DNA of 64,000 bases from Paralithodes platypus (lineage: Eukaryota; Arthropoda; Malacostraca; Decapoda; Lithodidae): assembly GCA_032716605.1 (NCBI GenBank), contig CM064506.1, forward strand, positions 15,449,779-15,513,778, given 5' to 3'. Of the stretch, positions 9,390-21,420 are shown in pieces; the stretch's first letter is position 1; each line of letters starts with the position of its first letter. The position numbers and the translations under genes are program-made. A model generated the notes under the pieces. The model saw only the letters and a program-made list of their open reading frames with translations. It searched no databases and was not told the origin of the DNA.

Positions 9390-9445
9390 AATCTATAATA
9401 CTAGGTTAGGTTAGGTTAGGTTAGGTTGTTTGGTTAGGGTAATGT
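9390..9445 (+). repeat. short TTAGG run, partial dispersed module
   Basis: ATAATACTAGG leads into four to five TTAGG units and then GTTTGGTTAGGGTAATG. The ATACTAGG lead-in matches the GC-hairpin/TTAGG module, so this is a copy lacking the hairpin. Confidence 0.75.
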
Positions 9446-9556
9446 ATTTTTGTATCCAAAGGCAGTCAAAATAGACGGGAACATGATGGGGTACACCCGG
9501 TAACTACATTCTTGCCAAACTACCTAGCCTAAAACCAAAAAGAATAACCACGGGAA

Positions 9557-9860
9557 CCCTGGTACACAAAGAAATATCATACATAGTAACCAGTGTACAA
9601 ACCAAATCCCTCCTCCCCCCAAATGATAACACAACAGAAATACAGTCAATTAAAATAGGCACTGGCAACAACTCCAACATAACCATCATAAACACATACA
9701 TCCCTCCCCAAACATCCCCTACAGTACCAAATGAATACAGACCACACTTACAACACATCACAAACACCCCACACATCATCCTGGGTGGTGACTTCAACGC
9801 CAAGACGTCTGCCTGGTTTGTCGACAACCCCGACACAGACAGAGGGCTGGTACTACAAAA
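9557..9860 (+). pseudogene. LINE endonuclease fragment before the nested insertion
   Basis: The frame reads LVHKEISYIV, NTYIPPQTSP and the endonuclease motif IILGGDFNAKTSAW, corresponding to the APE-type nuclease. It breaks at ACAAAA where the nested LINE begins. Copy 2 continues from this point with the matching sequence (at 46631). Confidence 0.85.
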
Positions 9861-9872
9861 TCATCATCATCA

Positions 9873-10643
9873 TCATCTCCGACGCCTTGCTTCCCCCTGG
9901 GAAACCCCCACTAGAGGATGGCCATGACAGAAACATCTCCAAGCTACTTTGTCAAGACATGCCTCCTTTGCCCGTGCCACAATGCCCCTTCCACTACGTG
10001 GAAGTTTTTCTTCAATATATTTTTCCACTTTCTTTTCCCATACCATAGGTGGTCTTCCACTACTAGCGGTTCCACTCACCTGACTCCCATATATCTTTCT
10101 TGGCATTCTGTCTTCATCCATTCTCTGAACATGACCATACCACCTCAAAGTACTTCTCTTTACCCACTCAACCACACCACAATCAATGCCCAAAGCCTGC
10201 TCTTCCATTCCAAAGGACTCGTACACTTCCCTATTACTTGGCCCATCTAGCCTATTCATGCCAGCTGCCATTCTGAAAAAGCTCATCTCCACAGCTCTTA
10301 GTTTGAAGAGGTCCTCGTCACTTGCCGTCCATGTCTCGCTTCCATACGAGAGTGTTGGGAGCAGCACACTGTTTCTCAGTGACTTTTTGACTTCCTGGCT
10401 AACCATTCTTCCTTTGAGAATACTATCAAGTTCTCCAATCACTTTTCTCCCTTGCATTTTTCTCTCTTTTATCTCACTCCATTTTACCATATTTGCATAG
10501 TACAGCTCCCAAATACTTGAAACTTTCAACCTCTTCTAGTACTTCATTTTTCAATTTTATTTTACAACTTTTCTTGTGTTCTTTCTTGATTCTATATTTT
10601 TCCTTAAAATCTATAGTTTCATGCATTCTTCTCTCAAACACCA
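9873..10643 (-). pseudogene. nested LINE, C-terminal region
   Basis: The minus-strand frame carries MKVSSIWELYYANMV, SYGSETWTASDEDLFKLRAV, LRWYGHVQRMDEDRMPRK and SGRPPMVWEKKVEKYIEE, and ends close to the GAT-repeat tail. It is out of frame with the upstream reverse transcriptase: the stretch 10530-10643 still encodes KYRIKKEHKK-type sequence but contains frame breaks. The element is therefore inactive. Confidence 0.8.
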
Positions 10644-11820
10644 TTACCCTACATTGACCTTTAACTTTCTCTTTTCACATACCCTGTCAAAGTCAGTGAC
10701 CACTCTCTGAAGTTCTTCAGCATTTTCCGCCAACAGGACTGCATCGTCCGCATATAGGCATGTTAAAATCTTCCATGTTCTTCTCTCTGATTCCAGTCTA
10801 GCTCCCACACCCATTGATACAGCCCTACATTCCCTAATCACTCCATCCATGTATATATTGAACAACCAAGCTGACATGACACATCCCTGTCTTACACCTA
10901 CATTGACCTCAAAACTTTCACTTAACTTATCCCCTACCTTCACATTTGCCATTGCATTCCTATAAAAAGATTTTACTGCCATTAGCAACTTTCCTCCCAC
11001 ACCATATACTGTTAACACATCCCACAGGCCCTCCCAGTCTACTTTGTCGTAGGCTTTTTCCAAATCCATGAATGCTGCATAGAGTTTTCTGTTTTTGGCC
11101 AGATACTTCTCTACCAACAATCGCATTGAGGCTATCTGGTCAACGCAGCCCCTGCCCTTTCTGAAACCTCCCTGTTCCTCGCCTATTTTGTCATCCGTTA
11201 TCTTCTGTAGCCTCTGTGTTACTACTCTTGCGTGTACCTTTCCAGGTATGCTAAGCAAGCTAATTCCCCTATAATTCTTACACTCTTCTTTACTACCCTT
11301 CCCTTTGTACAAGGGTACTATCACTGCTTTCATCCAGTCCTCTGGTACACTTTCCTTTTCCCATGCTAATTTACATACCCTATGCATTATGTCAACAGCT
11401 TCTTCTCCTCCATATCTCAGCATTTCACCTGGGATGTTATCTACTCCAGCAGCTTTGCCCATTTTAAGTCTATTGATTGCTTCTTTTACTTCTTCTCTGC
11501 TTATCTGGCTTTCAACTACCCTGTTTATTCTACCTCTCTCCATTCCTATGGATGAGATCTTTGCCTTCCCCCTACTCTTTACAGCTAAGCTACTAAAATG
11601 ATCTTTCCATACTTTCACCACACCATCACCCTCTACCACTTCCCCATTCATGTCCCTCATCCTACCACCTGAGACACTCTCAGTCTTCTTCCCTCTGGCT
11701 TCTTTCACAGCTCTGTAGTATGCTTTCCTGTCATTCAGAAACTGTTCACTAATCTTTCTCCCATATGCCTCATCTGTCTTCCTTTTAGCGTCTTGTATCG
11801 CCCTCTTCACTCTTTGTTTC
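10644..11820 (-). pseudogene. nested LINE, reverse transcriptase
   Basis: The minus-strand frame begins at the truncation point with VKQRVKRAIQDAKRKTDEAY. It carries MGKAAGVDNIPGEML, PLYKGKGSKEECKNYRGISL, EEQGGFRKGRGCVDQIASM, AFMDLEKAYDKVD, RQGCVMSAWLF and catalytic LYADDAVLLAENAEELQRVV. All palm motifs are present. The endonuclease is missing because of 5' truncation. The apparent first 12 codons of the open frame are host LINE sequence. Confidence 0.9.
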
Positions 11821-11826
11821 ACAAAA

Positions 11827-12900
11827 CAAACCGATAACCTCATCATCCTTAACGACATCCATCAACATACCCATATTCCTCACCAAGCCCTCTATAACCC
11901 ATCATCTCCAGACATCACCTTTTGCTCCCAGAACTCGCCCCCGCAACATCCTGGAGGTTGGTCAGAACCTTAGGCTCTGACCACTGATCATTATCATTAT
12001 CACCACCAAAACCAGACTCACCCCAGCTAGCCACAAACACACATACACCAATTATAAAAGAGCTAACTGGGAAGCATTCACAAATGAGACAGAACAACAC
12101 TTCACAACTCTAAACAGTACACCCATCACTAACATCAACAATGCTGTACACATACTCAATAAAACTATCCAAAACGCTGACAAGAAACACATTCCAAGAG
12201 GTAACAGAAAAAGACACAACCCCAACTTCACACCAGAAATTCAAAACCTCATCAGACAACGCGACATACTGAAACACTCCCCAGCACCCCACACACAAGA
12301 CATCACACAACAAATTCAAGCACTCAACACCCAAACTAACAACAAAATACAAGAACAACAAAAACTAAATTGGAATAACTTCCTACAAACACTTGATCAC
12401 AAAACAAACCCCAAAAAACTCTACAAAACACTAAACAGCATCACACTTTCCAACAGCAACACAACACAATCACATGCTGCAATCACAACAACAGACTCTA
12501 CTCCTTCATGTAAACAACAAGCAAACACTCTCATCAATCACTTTTCACATGTCAGCCACCTAAAACCTCACAAAGACGACCGACGTGTCATCCGACGTAA
12601 GAGACAATTCCCCACAGACCCTGACTATACACCCTTCACCAATCACCAGACAAAGCATATCATCAACAATCTCAAGCACTCACCCGCCTGTGGCCTAGAC
12701 AACATAAGCAACATACACCTCTGACACCTGGGACCACAAGGCATACAAGCACTCACGAACATATCAAACTACAGAATTCACACAACACAATACCAGACAT
12801 TTGGAAGCATGGTATCATCATCACATTCCCCAAACCCAACAAAGACCCCACGCTACCCTCCTCGCACCGCCCCATCACACTCCTTTGCTCCCCCTCCAAA
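11827..12900 (+). pseudogene. (AAC)n LINE copy 1, endonuclease end to RT start
   Basis: This stretch aligns with 46638-47700 of copy 2, whose frame is open there and reads LGSDHLPIII, TNYKRANWEAF and LPSSHRPITLL. Copy 1 has small insertions, for example near 11985 and 12590, a stop at 12723-12725 and other frame breaks, so no long frame remains. Confidence 0.85.
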
Positions 12901-12903
12901 GTC

Positions 12904-13959
12904 ATGGAACGCCTAGTATTACAACTAATTACACCTGACCTACCCCTAGCTCCAACACAACATGGCTTTAGGCCACTGCACTCCACAAACACTCTTCTCA
13001 CAGACCTTACACAAAGAGCTTTCGACGGCATCAACTCAGCTAGACCACCACACAGATCACTATTAGCGACACTCGACATTAGTAAAGCCTTCGATGCCAT
13101 CCCCCGCCACAACCTAACAAACAAAATCTACAACACAAACATGCACAACAACACAAAAAGGTGGCTGGCCAACTTCCTAGCAGGCAGATGTGCACACGTA
13201 TCTTTTGCCGGTCAGTCATCTAAAATCAGAAACTTTCCAAACGGAGTCCCACAAGGATCCGTCCTATCGCCCGCACTCTTCAATCTGAACATGCACGATA
13301 TAACTACACCCAATACGCCCCAAATAAACTTAGCCTCCTATGCAGATGACATAACACTCACATGCACACACCATGACCCAAAAAGAGCAACAGATCTCCT
13401 TCAACCCTATCTCAACACACTACATGGCTGGTGCACTACAAACAGACTTAATCTAGCCCCAGCCAAATCCACCGCAACCCTGCTCACAAGTTGGACAGGA
13501 GAACACGAATACATCCCTCAACTCACCATAAACAACACACCCTTAACACATACACACACACCCAAAATCCTAGGAGTAACATATGATACTCATATGACAT
13601 TCAAACAGCACACCACAAACATTAAAAAGAAACTGACACCCAGACTTAACGCCCTCAGGTCACTTGCTCACACAAAATTTGGACACAACAAAGAAACTAC
13701 CACCACAGTATATAAACAATACATTAGATCAGTGATGGAATATGCAAGCCCAGCCTGGGCTTCTAACCTAGCTGAAACACATCATAAGACCTTGAAGACT
13801 ATTCAAAACAAAGCCCTGAAGATCATTACAGGCTGCACAGCTACTTCACCCACAGATCACCTACATCAAGAAACCAAAATCCTCAAAGTCAAAGACCATC
13901 TGGACATGAGAGGCACTCAATTCTGGCAGCAGCCTCCACGAACCAAGACCATCCACTAA
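12904..13959 (+). pseudogene. (AAC)n LINE copy 1, reverse transcriptase
   Basis: An open frame of 351 codons reads [63 protein letters not shown], the catalytic SYADDITLTC and KILGVTYDTHMTFKQHT. The active-site box is intact here, unlike in copy 2. The C-terminal region continues in another frame at 13965. Closest in style to jockey/I-group LINEs; the clade is inferred. Confidence 0.88.
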
Positions 13960-13964
13960 ACTAC

Positions 13965-14453
13965 ATGGCAACACACCCACAGACACCAAGAAATATCAAA
14001 ACAACACCCAGCACACGGTATCACACACAATTATTGTCCTCTCTCCCTCCCTGCCCACCCCGAACCAACTTCCAAAAGCACATCCATACTCATATCTCTC
14101 ACCGATCCATCCACTCACTCACAGACAACACGCAGCTGCATGCACGACCTCCCGAAATCCATCCTTCCGAATCCTCCCTTCCTCGCGAGGACAGAGTCCA
14201 CCTGGCCAGGCTGAGATGCGGACACCATCCAGCTCTCCTGAGCTATCAGAAGAGACTGGATGACTCCGTTGTCGACGCCTGCCCGGGATGTAACACAGCA
14301 CCCCATACCATTAAACACATCATAGAAGACTGTATTTCACACAACCACTTATGCCAACAACACAATCTACACTCAATGAGAGCTCTGTGGGAAAGCCCGA
14401 TCGTGGCCATGGCCTTTCTCAGGGACTCGGGGCTGTTCGGCCAGGCAGCTTAG
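13965..14453 (+). pseudogene. (AAC)n LINE copy 1, C-terminal region with Cys/His motif
   Basis: The frame reads ARLRCGHHPALLSYQKRL, then the cysteine/histidine motif CPGCNTAPHTIKHIIEDC, and ends LRDSGLFGQAA before the tail. The last part of the coding sequence overlaps the 3' stretch that is also found at the end of the SINE family (GGGGCTGTTCGGCCAGGCAG). Confidence 0.85.
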
Positions 14454-14475
14454 GGAACAACAACAACCACGGGAA

Positions 14476-14810
14476 ACATTTTGGTAGTTTCGGTAATATT
14501 TTTCGGTTTAGGCCTAGGCCTATGTTATTGTATTTGGTTACTGTAGATTAAGCTGATATAAATATAAAGTTAAATTGCACCAATTCTTATTAGGCTAGCC
14601 TATAAAAAACTAGTAAATACGAAGGAGAACTAGGGTTTTAGGAAAAATAAGGCTAGGCCTAGGCTAAAGCTAAAATTGATAAATCGATCGTAATTTGTTA
14701 TTAGTTTGGCTTCCGCTTTACGCCTTTAAAAGCTGTCCCAGATTAAGATATATGACTGTAGGAATCCATAAAAGAGTGAAATTGAGAAAGTTAATGCTGA
14801 AATTATGATA
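14476..14810. other. intergenic DNA, nothing recognised
   Basis: It is AT-rich with GGCCTAGGCCTA-type words. No gene, RNA or repeat boundary supported. Confidence 0.4.
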
Positions 14811-16469
14811 CAGTAAACCCCGATATTTCGGACTCTTTTTACTCGGAAACCCGCACTTCTCGGAATGGCATAGGCCTCTCGAAGATGTCCCTGTATATCT
14901 CGGCAATTTCCGAGTTGGACGGGATTTGTGTCCGGTTTACAATGTTCTCTCACTCGGTTTTAGTACAAAGGAGTACAAAGGAAATCAAGCAACAACAGAT
15001 CTAGTGACCCTTCTAGGTTGCTTGTCCTCCAAAACACTGAGGATCAAGTGTCCAAACAGTGGTTTAGAGTGGGTAAGGGAACATTGGAAAGGGAATTACT
15101 GCCCTGGAACTAATGTCCGTGGCAGGATTAGGAAGTTAGTAGGGGACAGATGGGTTAGTAACTGAGGGGGGGATAAAATAAAGTTATTCATTTACAAACG
15201 CAGTCAGTCGCGGGTTTGATGCGAGATATTTGTCTAGGCGGAGTTTAAATGAATCAACGGTGATGCAGTCTATAACGTTTCGGGGAAGCCCATTCCACAA
15301 GTTGACAACTCGATTGAAGAAGAAATTCTTAGATTCGTGTGAGTTAAAAGATTTACCAATAATTTGCAACCGTTTCCCCGCGTGTAATTAGATTGGTCGA
15401 TAGTGAAGTACTTACTACAGTTCATATTGTCGATGCCTTTGATGATTTTGAACACTTGAATTAAGTCACCTCTTAATCTGCGCTGGGTTAAAGGAAATAG
15501 ATTTAATTCTCTAAGACGCTCTTCGTATGGTTTGTTCTTTAGGCTAGGTATCATTTTGGTAACTCTACGTTGAACTCGTTCAGCTTGTTTATATCTTTTT
15601 GGTAATAAGGGCACCAGGATTGAATGCAGTATTCCAGAAGAGGGCGGACTAATGAATTGTAAAGGGTTAGGATAACTTCTTTGGATTTATGCTCAAATGA
15701 CCTGCCTATAAAGCCAATTATTTTGTTTGCCTTCTTAACAACTTCTGAACATTGTTGACTCGGTTTTAGGTTTCTCGATATTGTTACTCCCAGATCGGTT
15801 TCTCTGTTTACATTCTTAAGCTGAGTGCCATTCATCGAATAGTTTGCTTTCTCATTTAGGTATCCGATATGTACTTAACATTTATCCGCATTGAAACACA
15901 ATTGGCAAAATTGGGCCCAACATGAGAATTAAACTAGAATGTGATGCATATCGTCAACTTGTTCTTTTGAGAGTACGCTATTTGCAATTTTTGTATCGTC
16001 AGCAAATTTTGAGATTGTACAAGTGAGACCCTCATCTATGTCGTTGATGTAAATTAGAAAGAGAATTGGTCCTAGTACCGATCCCTGGGGTACCCCGCTA
16101 CTTACATTGGTCCATTTTGATGCCTTACCGTTTATGACTACTCTTTGCTTTCTGTCGCTGAGCCAAGTGATTTTAGGATGAATTGAAGCCTGTGCCTTTT
16201 AATTATTGTGTTAATATTAATTACGATGTACTGTACTGTCCCTGAAAACATAATAAGGTTAGTATTTGTTAGTAATATGATGAATTACACATGTTAAAAA
16301 AATAAAAAATAAATTTTTTCTCTGGTGATGCTGACTTTCCTCTTCTAATTTGGAATTTTCCCTCTCTTAAGTCGGATATAGGCTAAGTCGAACTTCGGAC
16401 ATCTCGGGAAAATTGGGCTTCTCGGAAGTGGTCTCCCCCCAATTAGTCTGAGATAGCGAGGGTTTACTG
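14811..16469. mobile_element. pogo/Tigger-like DNA element containing a CR1 fragment
   Basis: The ends are CAGTAAACCCCGATATTTCG and the reverse complement CAGTAAACCCTCGCTATCTC. TA flanks both sides (14809-14810, 16470-16471). TIRs starting CAGT with TA duplication are typical of pogo/Tigger elements of the Tc1/mariner superfamily. No transposase frame is seen. The interior from about 15176 to 16195 is a CR1 LINE fragment, and the outer arms resemble each other (CTCGGAA/TCGGACATCTCGG). Confidence 0.75.
15176..16195 (-). pseudogene. CR1-like LINE fragment (palm to C-terminus)
   Basis: On the minus strand, in broken frames, it reads [48 protein letters not shown], then RETDLGVTISRNLKPSQQCS, YNSLVRPLLEYCIQSWCP, QAERVQRRVTKMI and FFFNRVVNLWNGLPRNVIDC, ending FVNE. 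This order is the C-terminal half of CR1-type reverse transcriptases. The plus-strand fragment at 23604-24125 is the same family (it shares [15 protein letters not shown] and [19 protein letters not shown]) and covers the upstream part. Confidence 0.85.
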
Positions 16470-16654
16470 TATAGGGTATGGTATTCCAGTACAGTATTGT
16501 GAACATTCACTTGACGATCTTTCAGAAGAGCTTTTCCTCAAAACCTCCATTTTCTAATGTTATGATGCGTGATCTCGGAGATGTTTTTCACTCTCCCGAG
16601 TCCTGCAGTGCTTGCTAGCAATTTGATGTCTTACATAATTTTTAAGAGCAGCAG

Positions 16655-17275
16655 GGTCTTTGAAAGGGGTGCAGCCACAGCGTGTGAGGTGAGGTTGAAC
16701 GGTCACGTTATGGAGAATGTCAGCTCATTTAAGTATTGGGCAGTGTGTTGACACTGTTGAGTAAGTATGGGAGTACTGTATGGATGAGGAAGTACGGTAG
16801 AGGGTGCAACAGGGGAAGAGGGTTGTAGGAACGCCGAAAGCAGTAACAAGAAGTAGGGTGGTCAGCATGGAAGTAAAGAAGTCCTTGCATGACAGTGTGG
16901 TATTGACTTATGGGAGCGAAGCATATACGTTTGTGAAGAGACTCAAACCATGAGGGGTGGAAATGAGTTACCGGTACTTGAGAAGTGCGTGCAGAGTTAC
17001 ATGGAGGGATAGCCAGACGAGATGGTTCGGCCTTATGGAACGTATGGGTAGCGAGAGAATTACTAAGAGGGTGTACGAGAGTGAGGTGGAAGTACAGAGA
17101 GGGAGATGTAAACCGAGAGAGAGGTGGAAGGATGGAGTGAAGAAGTATATGAGTGAAGGCAGTGCTGGTTGGGAGGAGGGGCGTCGATTGACTGGGGACA
17201 GAGGTGTTTGGGGATGTTTCGTTCGTGGCCACCCCTGCTGGGATCACGGCATCAGGCAATAGATAGATAGATAGA
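16655..17275 (+). pseudogene. degenerate 3' fragment of the 18-kb LINE family
   Basis: It aligns with 20575-21240. Shared phrases are AGAGGGTTGTAGGAACGC, GTCCTTGCATGACAGTGTGG and GGTGTACGAGAGTGAGGTGG, and it ends GGCAATAGATAGATAGATAG. It is much more diverged than the two other copies and lacks pieces, for example near 17010. It is an older insertion of the same family. Confidence 0.85.
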
Positions 17276-18005
17276 GGTCTGGCCCCATGTTAGGTCAGGT
17301 TGTCAGGTTAGGCTAATGGAGGTTAATGACAATCAGACAATATTGTCGTCGGAGGATACGGGTGAGTTACGTGTTTGGGTATTATTCTCCTTTTACACCG
17401 GGTTGAAGTTATGATCTATTATTTAGGATTATGTACAGTAGTAGTTATATCATGTACCGGTACTTCATTGGCATATACTGTACAGTATGTCCAAACCGTC
17501 GGTAATTCATTATAATATACTTTATATACAGTACCGGTACTCCCTAAATCACTAAAAAAAAATGGGGAAGGTTGTACAGTACTGTACCTACTGTAGTATC
17601 CGGGCGTACGGTCGTCATGATTACATAGGTCGTAGTTTCGCGTTTTTTTTTTTTTCCTGTTATTTGCCCCCTGCTGGCAATATATATGATGATGACAATA
17701 ATTCCTGTAGGGGGTGAGGGCCTCCTCAACCTATTATTGTATCCCACAGCAGTCAAAATAGCCGGGAACGTAATCACGAGCGTGCAAATATTTTGTGTTG
17801 CATTGGTGTTTTAAGATTGTTGGATAATATTTTTGTTGCAATTTTCGACGGGGCTCGTGAAATAACACACCTAAAAAAAAACCAAGGACAGTAAATATAA
17901 AATACTTGTAAAAATCGTCCCCGGTGTAAAATTAGAAATGTACCCGTGTTTGTTTATGTCCATTTCGCCATCGCAAGAATTTTACCAAACTATCCCAAGG
18001 CCAAC
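17276..18005. other. intergenic DNA with a diverged TTAGG module
   Basis: Near 17280-17315 there is a diverged GGTCAGGTTGTCAGGTTAGGCTAA module. A poly-T run lies at 17643-17655. No gene or RNA supported. Confidence 0.45.
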
Positions 18006-18228
18006 AGTATGTATGTATAAACTCAGTCATATACCCCATATCCCCCCTGGGGGTTAGGGAATAGAATATGCCCCACGTGCCTTCTGCGTGTCGTAAGAGG
18101 CGACTAAAGAGGTTGGGTCGGTGGGCTTGCGACCCCCACCCGGAAAAAATATCTAAGCAAAGAAAAACGAACGAACAGCCTCGGATGCGGACGGAACCAA
18201 CGTTGACGAACCACGACCGACTAAGGAC

Positions 18229-19533
18229 ATGCCTTCGGACATTCTGAGAATGGCTACGTGGAATGTTAGTGGCATGAATGATGGCACAAAAGAGAGAGAG
18301 GTTCTGGAAGTGTTAGTGAATGCCAGGCTGGATGTATGTGGAATGACAGAGACCAAATGGAAAGGTTCAGATGTGAGAGAGTGGGAGTGTGGAATGGGTG
18401 TGTGTGCTGGAGTGAGTGAAGGAACAGCGAGAGAAGGTGCATGTTTGTTTGTAAGTAGCAAATGGAAGGAATGTGTAAGAGAGTTTGGGTCTGTGGGTTC
18501 AAGGATTGTGTGGGTGAGAATGAAAGTAGGAATACAAACGTGGGTGATTGTATGCGTGTATGCCCCGACAGAGGATATACTTGAAAGAAAGAAAGAGGAG
18601 TTCTGGATGAATGTGGAGGCGTGCCTGGAGAAGTTTGACAAGAACGAAAGAATATTTCTGATTGGGGATATGAATGGTAAGGTGGGTGATAGGAAAGTTG
18701 AGGGAGTGGTGGGAGGGTGGGGGGTACCATCAGAGGTGAATGGGAATGGTAGTGCACTTGTGGACGTATGTGTGGGGAGGAGGCTGTGGATAGCCAACAC
18801 CTTCTTCCGACACAGAATGATCCACAGGTACACGTGGAAACGGATGTTGACGATGAAGGATAAGACAGTGGTGGAACGAAAGTCATTGATTGATTATGTA
18901 TGTGTGGATGAACGAATGAAGAAATCTGTGATGGATGCTAGGGTGTATAGGGGTATTGGAGGGGGTCTGTCTGATCATTATGTAGTGGTAGCTAAGGTTA
19001 GGATACAAAAGAAGTGGGTGAGGAGAGCGGGAGGGAGGCGAGAGGAGGGTGGAATGGTGAGGAGGGTGGAGAGGTTGCAGGAGGAGGAAGTCAGGGAGGA
19101 GTACAGGAGAGCAGTGGAAAGACGACTAGGTGGGTTCGACCTGGAAGTTATGGAGGAAGTGGAGGAGATGAGCAAGGTGTTTAAGGATGAGATCTGTGCA
19201 GCATGTGAGGAGGTGTGTGGAGTGAGGAGAAGAGGGAGGGGAGTGAAAGGTACAGCATGGTGGACAGAAGAGGTAAGAATAGCTGTGGAAGAAAAGAAGA
19301 AAGCATATAGAGAGTGGTTGGGTAGTAGAGGGAATGAAGATTCCGAGAGACAGAAACGAGCGAGGTACGTGGAGAGTAAGAGGGTGGTGAAGAGAGTAGT
19401 GAAGGAAAGTAAGAGAAGAGTAGATGAGGAATTTGGAAGGAATCTGAGTGTAAAATGGAGGGAGAGTAAGAAACTGTTCTGGAAAGAAGTCAAGAAATTA
19501 GGGAAGGTAGCAAGGGAAACAGTAAGGGTGTGA
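18229..19533 (+). pseudogene. LINE endonuclease and linker, first frame
   Basis: The frame of 434 codons starts MPSDILRMATWNVSGM. APE-type nuclease motifs are in order: ATWNV (about residues 9-13), MTETKW (39-44), VCVYAPTED, LIGDMNGKVGDR, SLIDYVCVDERM and GLSDHYVVVAK. They supply the catalytic Asn, Glu, Asp/Asn and His residues. A Glu/Arg-rich linker follows. The frame leaves the main reading at about 19498, where a single G is missing compared with the other copy, and ends 11 codons later. This is an otherwise complete nuclease domain. Confidence 0.9.
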
Positions 19534-20888
19534 AAGATAAGAATGGGAGAATGCTAGCCGAGAAGCAAGAGAGAGTCGAAAGATGGAGGGAGTACTTCAG
19601 TGAGTTGCTAAATGAAAGGAATGAAGAGCCAGCAAACATAGCTGGATATGGTATGGGAGGGAGAAGAAGAGAAGTAGTGGAGGAGGAGGTGGGGATCAGG
19701 AGGTCAGAAGTGTGGGAAGCCATGAAAAGAGTGAAGTTGGGGAAAGCACCAGGAACAGATGGAGTGTGTGGGGAAATGTTGAGGTATGGTGGTGAGATAG
19801 TGATAGAATGGGTATGGAAAATGTGCAAACTAGCATGGGAGAAGGGAAGTGCACCCAATGACTGGAAGACTGGCATAATAGTCCCCCTATATAAGGGCAA
19901 AGGGGAAAGAGGAGTGTGTGGTAACCACCGAGGAATATGTCTTCTAAGCGTAGTAGGGAAGGTATACAGTAGGGTAGTGATTGAGAGAGTGAGAGTGAGA
20001 ACGGAGAAATGGATAGGCGACGAGCAGGGAGGTTTTAGGAAGGGAAGAGGATGTGTAGATCAGATTTTTACCCTGAATTGTGTTGTGGAGAAGTATCTGG
20101 AGAAGAAACAAAAGGTGTATGTTGCCTTTATGGACTTGGAGAAGGCCTATGACAGAGTGGATAGAGAAGGTTTGTGGAAAGTACTTAGAATATACGGAGT
20201 AGAGGGCAAGTTGCTGAAAGCAGTGAAGAGCATGTATGAGGGTGCAAAGGCGGCAGTACGTGTGGAGAGTGAGCAGAGCGAGTTCTTTGACCTGAATGTT
20301 GGTTTGAAACAGGGGTGTGTGATGTCCCCGTGGTTGTTTACTGTATATATGGATGGAGTTATGAAAGAAATACTATCAAGAGCAGTGGATGTTGGTGTAT
20401 CGCTGAAAAGGGAGGGAATTGAGTGGAAGCTACCTATACTGCTGTTTGCGGATGATACAGTTCTGATGAGTGATAATGAATGGGAGTTGCAGGGTCTGGT
20501 AAATGAGTTTGGAACAGTGTGCGAAAAACGGAATTTGAAGGTAAATACGGGGAAGAGCAAGGTTATGGTCTTCGAAAGGGGTGAAGTCACAGAGTGTGAG
20601 GTGAAGCTGAACGGTCAGGCTATGGAGATCGTCAACTCTTTTAAGTATCTGGGCAGTGTGTTGAGTAAAAATGGGGCTATGGATGAAGAGGTGCGGGAGA
20701 GGGTACAACAGGGAAAGAGGGTTGTAGGAACGCTAAAAGCAGTAACAAGAAATAGGGTGGTCAGTATGGAAGTGAAGAAGTCCTTGCATGACAGTGTGGT
20801 AATCCCGACACTGACTTACGGAAGCGAAGCATGGACGTTGGTTGAGAGACTCAGACCAAGAGTGAGCAGTGGAAATGAATTACTTAAG
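19530..20888 (+). pseudogene. LINE reverse transcriptase, second frame
   Basis: The frame reads LGKAPGTDGVCGEML, PLYKGKGERGVCGNHRGICL, EQGGFRKGRGCVDQIFTL, AFMDLEKAYDRVDREGLW, KQGCVMSPWLFTVYMDGVM, catalytic LLFADDTVLMSDNEWELQGL and KYLGSVLSKNGAMD. All reverse transcriptase motifs are intact. A two-base deletion (GAGAGCAG to GAGCAG) near 20868 shifts the frame before the C-terminal region. It would have been fused to the endonuclease but for the upstream frameshift. Confidence 0.9.
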
Positions 20889-21237
20889 GAGTGCGTGCGG
20901 AGTTACATGGAGGGATAGACAGACTAATGAGGAAGTAAGAAGGAGGTGTGGTGTGGAGGTAGATGTGCTGGAAAGTGTGAAAAGGAACAACTTGAGATGG
21001 TTCGGCCATATGGAACGTATGGAAAGCGAGAGAATGACTAAGAGGGTGTACGAGAGCGAGGTGGAGGGACAGAGGGGGAGAGGTAGACCGAATATGAGGT
21101 GGAAGGATGGAGTGAGGAACTACATGAACGAAGGCGGTGCTGGTTGGGGGGAGGGGCGTCGACTGACTGGGGACAGAGGTGCATGGGGGCGGTTCGTTCG
21201 TGGCCACCCCTTCGGGGATCACGGCGTCAGGCAATAG
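20869..21237 (+). pseudogene. LINE C-terminal region, third frame
   Basis: The frame reads YLRSACGVTWRDRQTNEEVR, LRWFGHMERMESERMTKRVY, RGRGRPNMRWKDGVRNYM and RFVRGHPFGDHGVRQ, then stops within the TAGATAGATA tail. It matches the C-terminus of the intact 948-codon frame of the inverted copy. Confidence 0.9.
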
Positions 21238-21240
21238 ATA

Positions 21241-21420
21241 GATATATCCCATAGCTGGGGATGGTCGACTTGAGACAGAGCCCGAACTTAAATCACATTT
21301 AAAGTTTCAATTCTTAGGGTCCGGGAGCACTTTCGCGTGTAGCGTTCCCTCGCTCCTTTCTCTGTCTCTTCTAGTAGATAAATTTTACAATTGGAGGAGG
21401 ATTCCTAACCCCCTGCCCTA
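21241..21420 (-). repeat. LINE 3' untranslated fragment, tail to tail with the 18-kb LINE
   Basis: On the minus strand it reads GGGCTCTGTCTCAAGTCGAC, CATCCCCAGCTATGGGATAT, ending in a tail shared with the neighbouring LINE. Similar fragments are at 33228-33400 and 43860-44010, and the 3' end of the 6.8-kb LINE has the related GCTCTGTCTTGAGTCGGCTA. No coding part remains. Confidence 0.7.

Larger units (their letters stand above)
9861..11820 (-). mobile_element. nested 5'-truncated LINE (RTE-like) with GAT-repeat tail
   Basis: The plus strand starts with TCATCATCATCATCATC, which is a (GAT)n 3' tail on the minus strand. Copy 2 of the host LINE shows the empty site, and the six bases ACAAAA are duplicated at 9855-9860 and 11821-11826. 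The 1,960-bp insertion contains most of a reverse transcriptase and the C-terminal region. A microsatellite tail and a short duplication are usual for RTE-type LINEs. Confidence 0.88.
9557..14464 (+). mobile_element. (AAC)n-tailed LINE copy 1, 5'-truncated, carrying a nested LINE
   Basis: An 11-bp duplication, AACCACGGGAA, lies at 9546-9556 and 14465-14475. The element begins within the endonuclease domain and ends with a short 3' tail and GGGAACAACAAC. Removing the nested LINE (9861-11820) restores colinearity with the second copy at 45.8-49.2 kb. The protein looks jockey/I-like without RNase H. It is broken by frameshifts and a stop: CTCTGA at 12720-12725 where copy 2 has CTCAGA. Confidence 0.88.
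18020..21240 (+). mobile_element. near full-length LINE (RTE/RTE-X-like) with two frameshifts
   Basis: A 5' untranslated region (containing GTGCCTTCTGCGTGTCGTAA and GAGGCGACTAAAGAGG) precedes the endonuclease, reverse transcriptase and C-terminal regions, ending GGCAATAGATAGATATAT. Against the inverted copy at 24231-27085 the sequence differs at few positions. One G is missing near 19498 and two bases near 20868, and both break the frame. Otherwise the domain content is complete, so it was probably active recently. Confidence 0.88.
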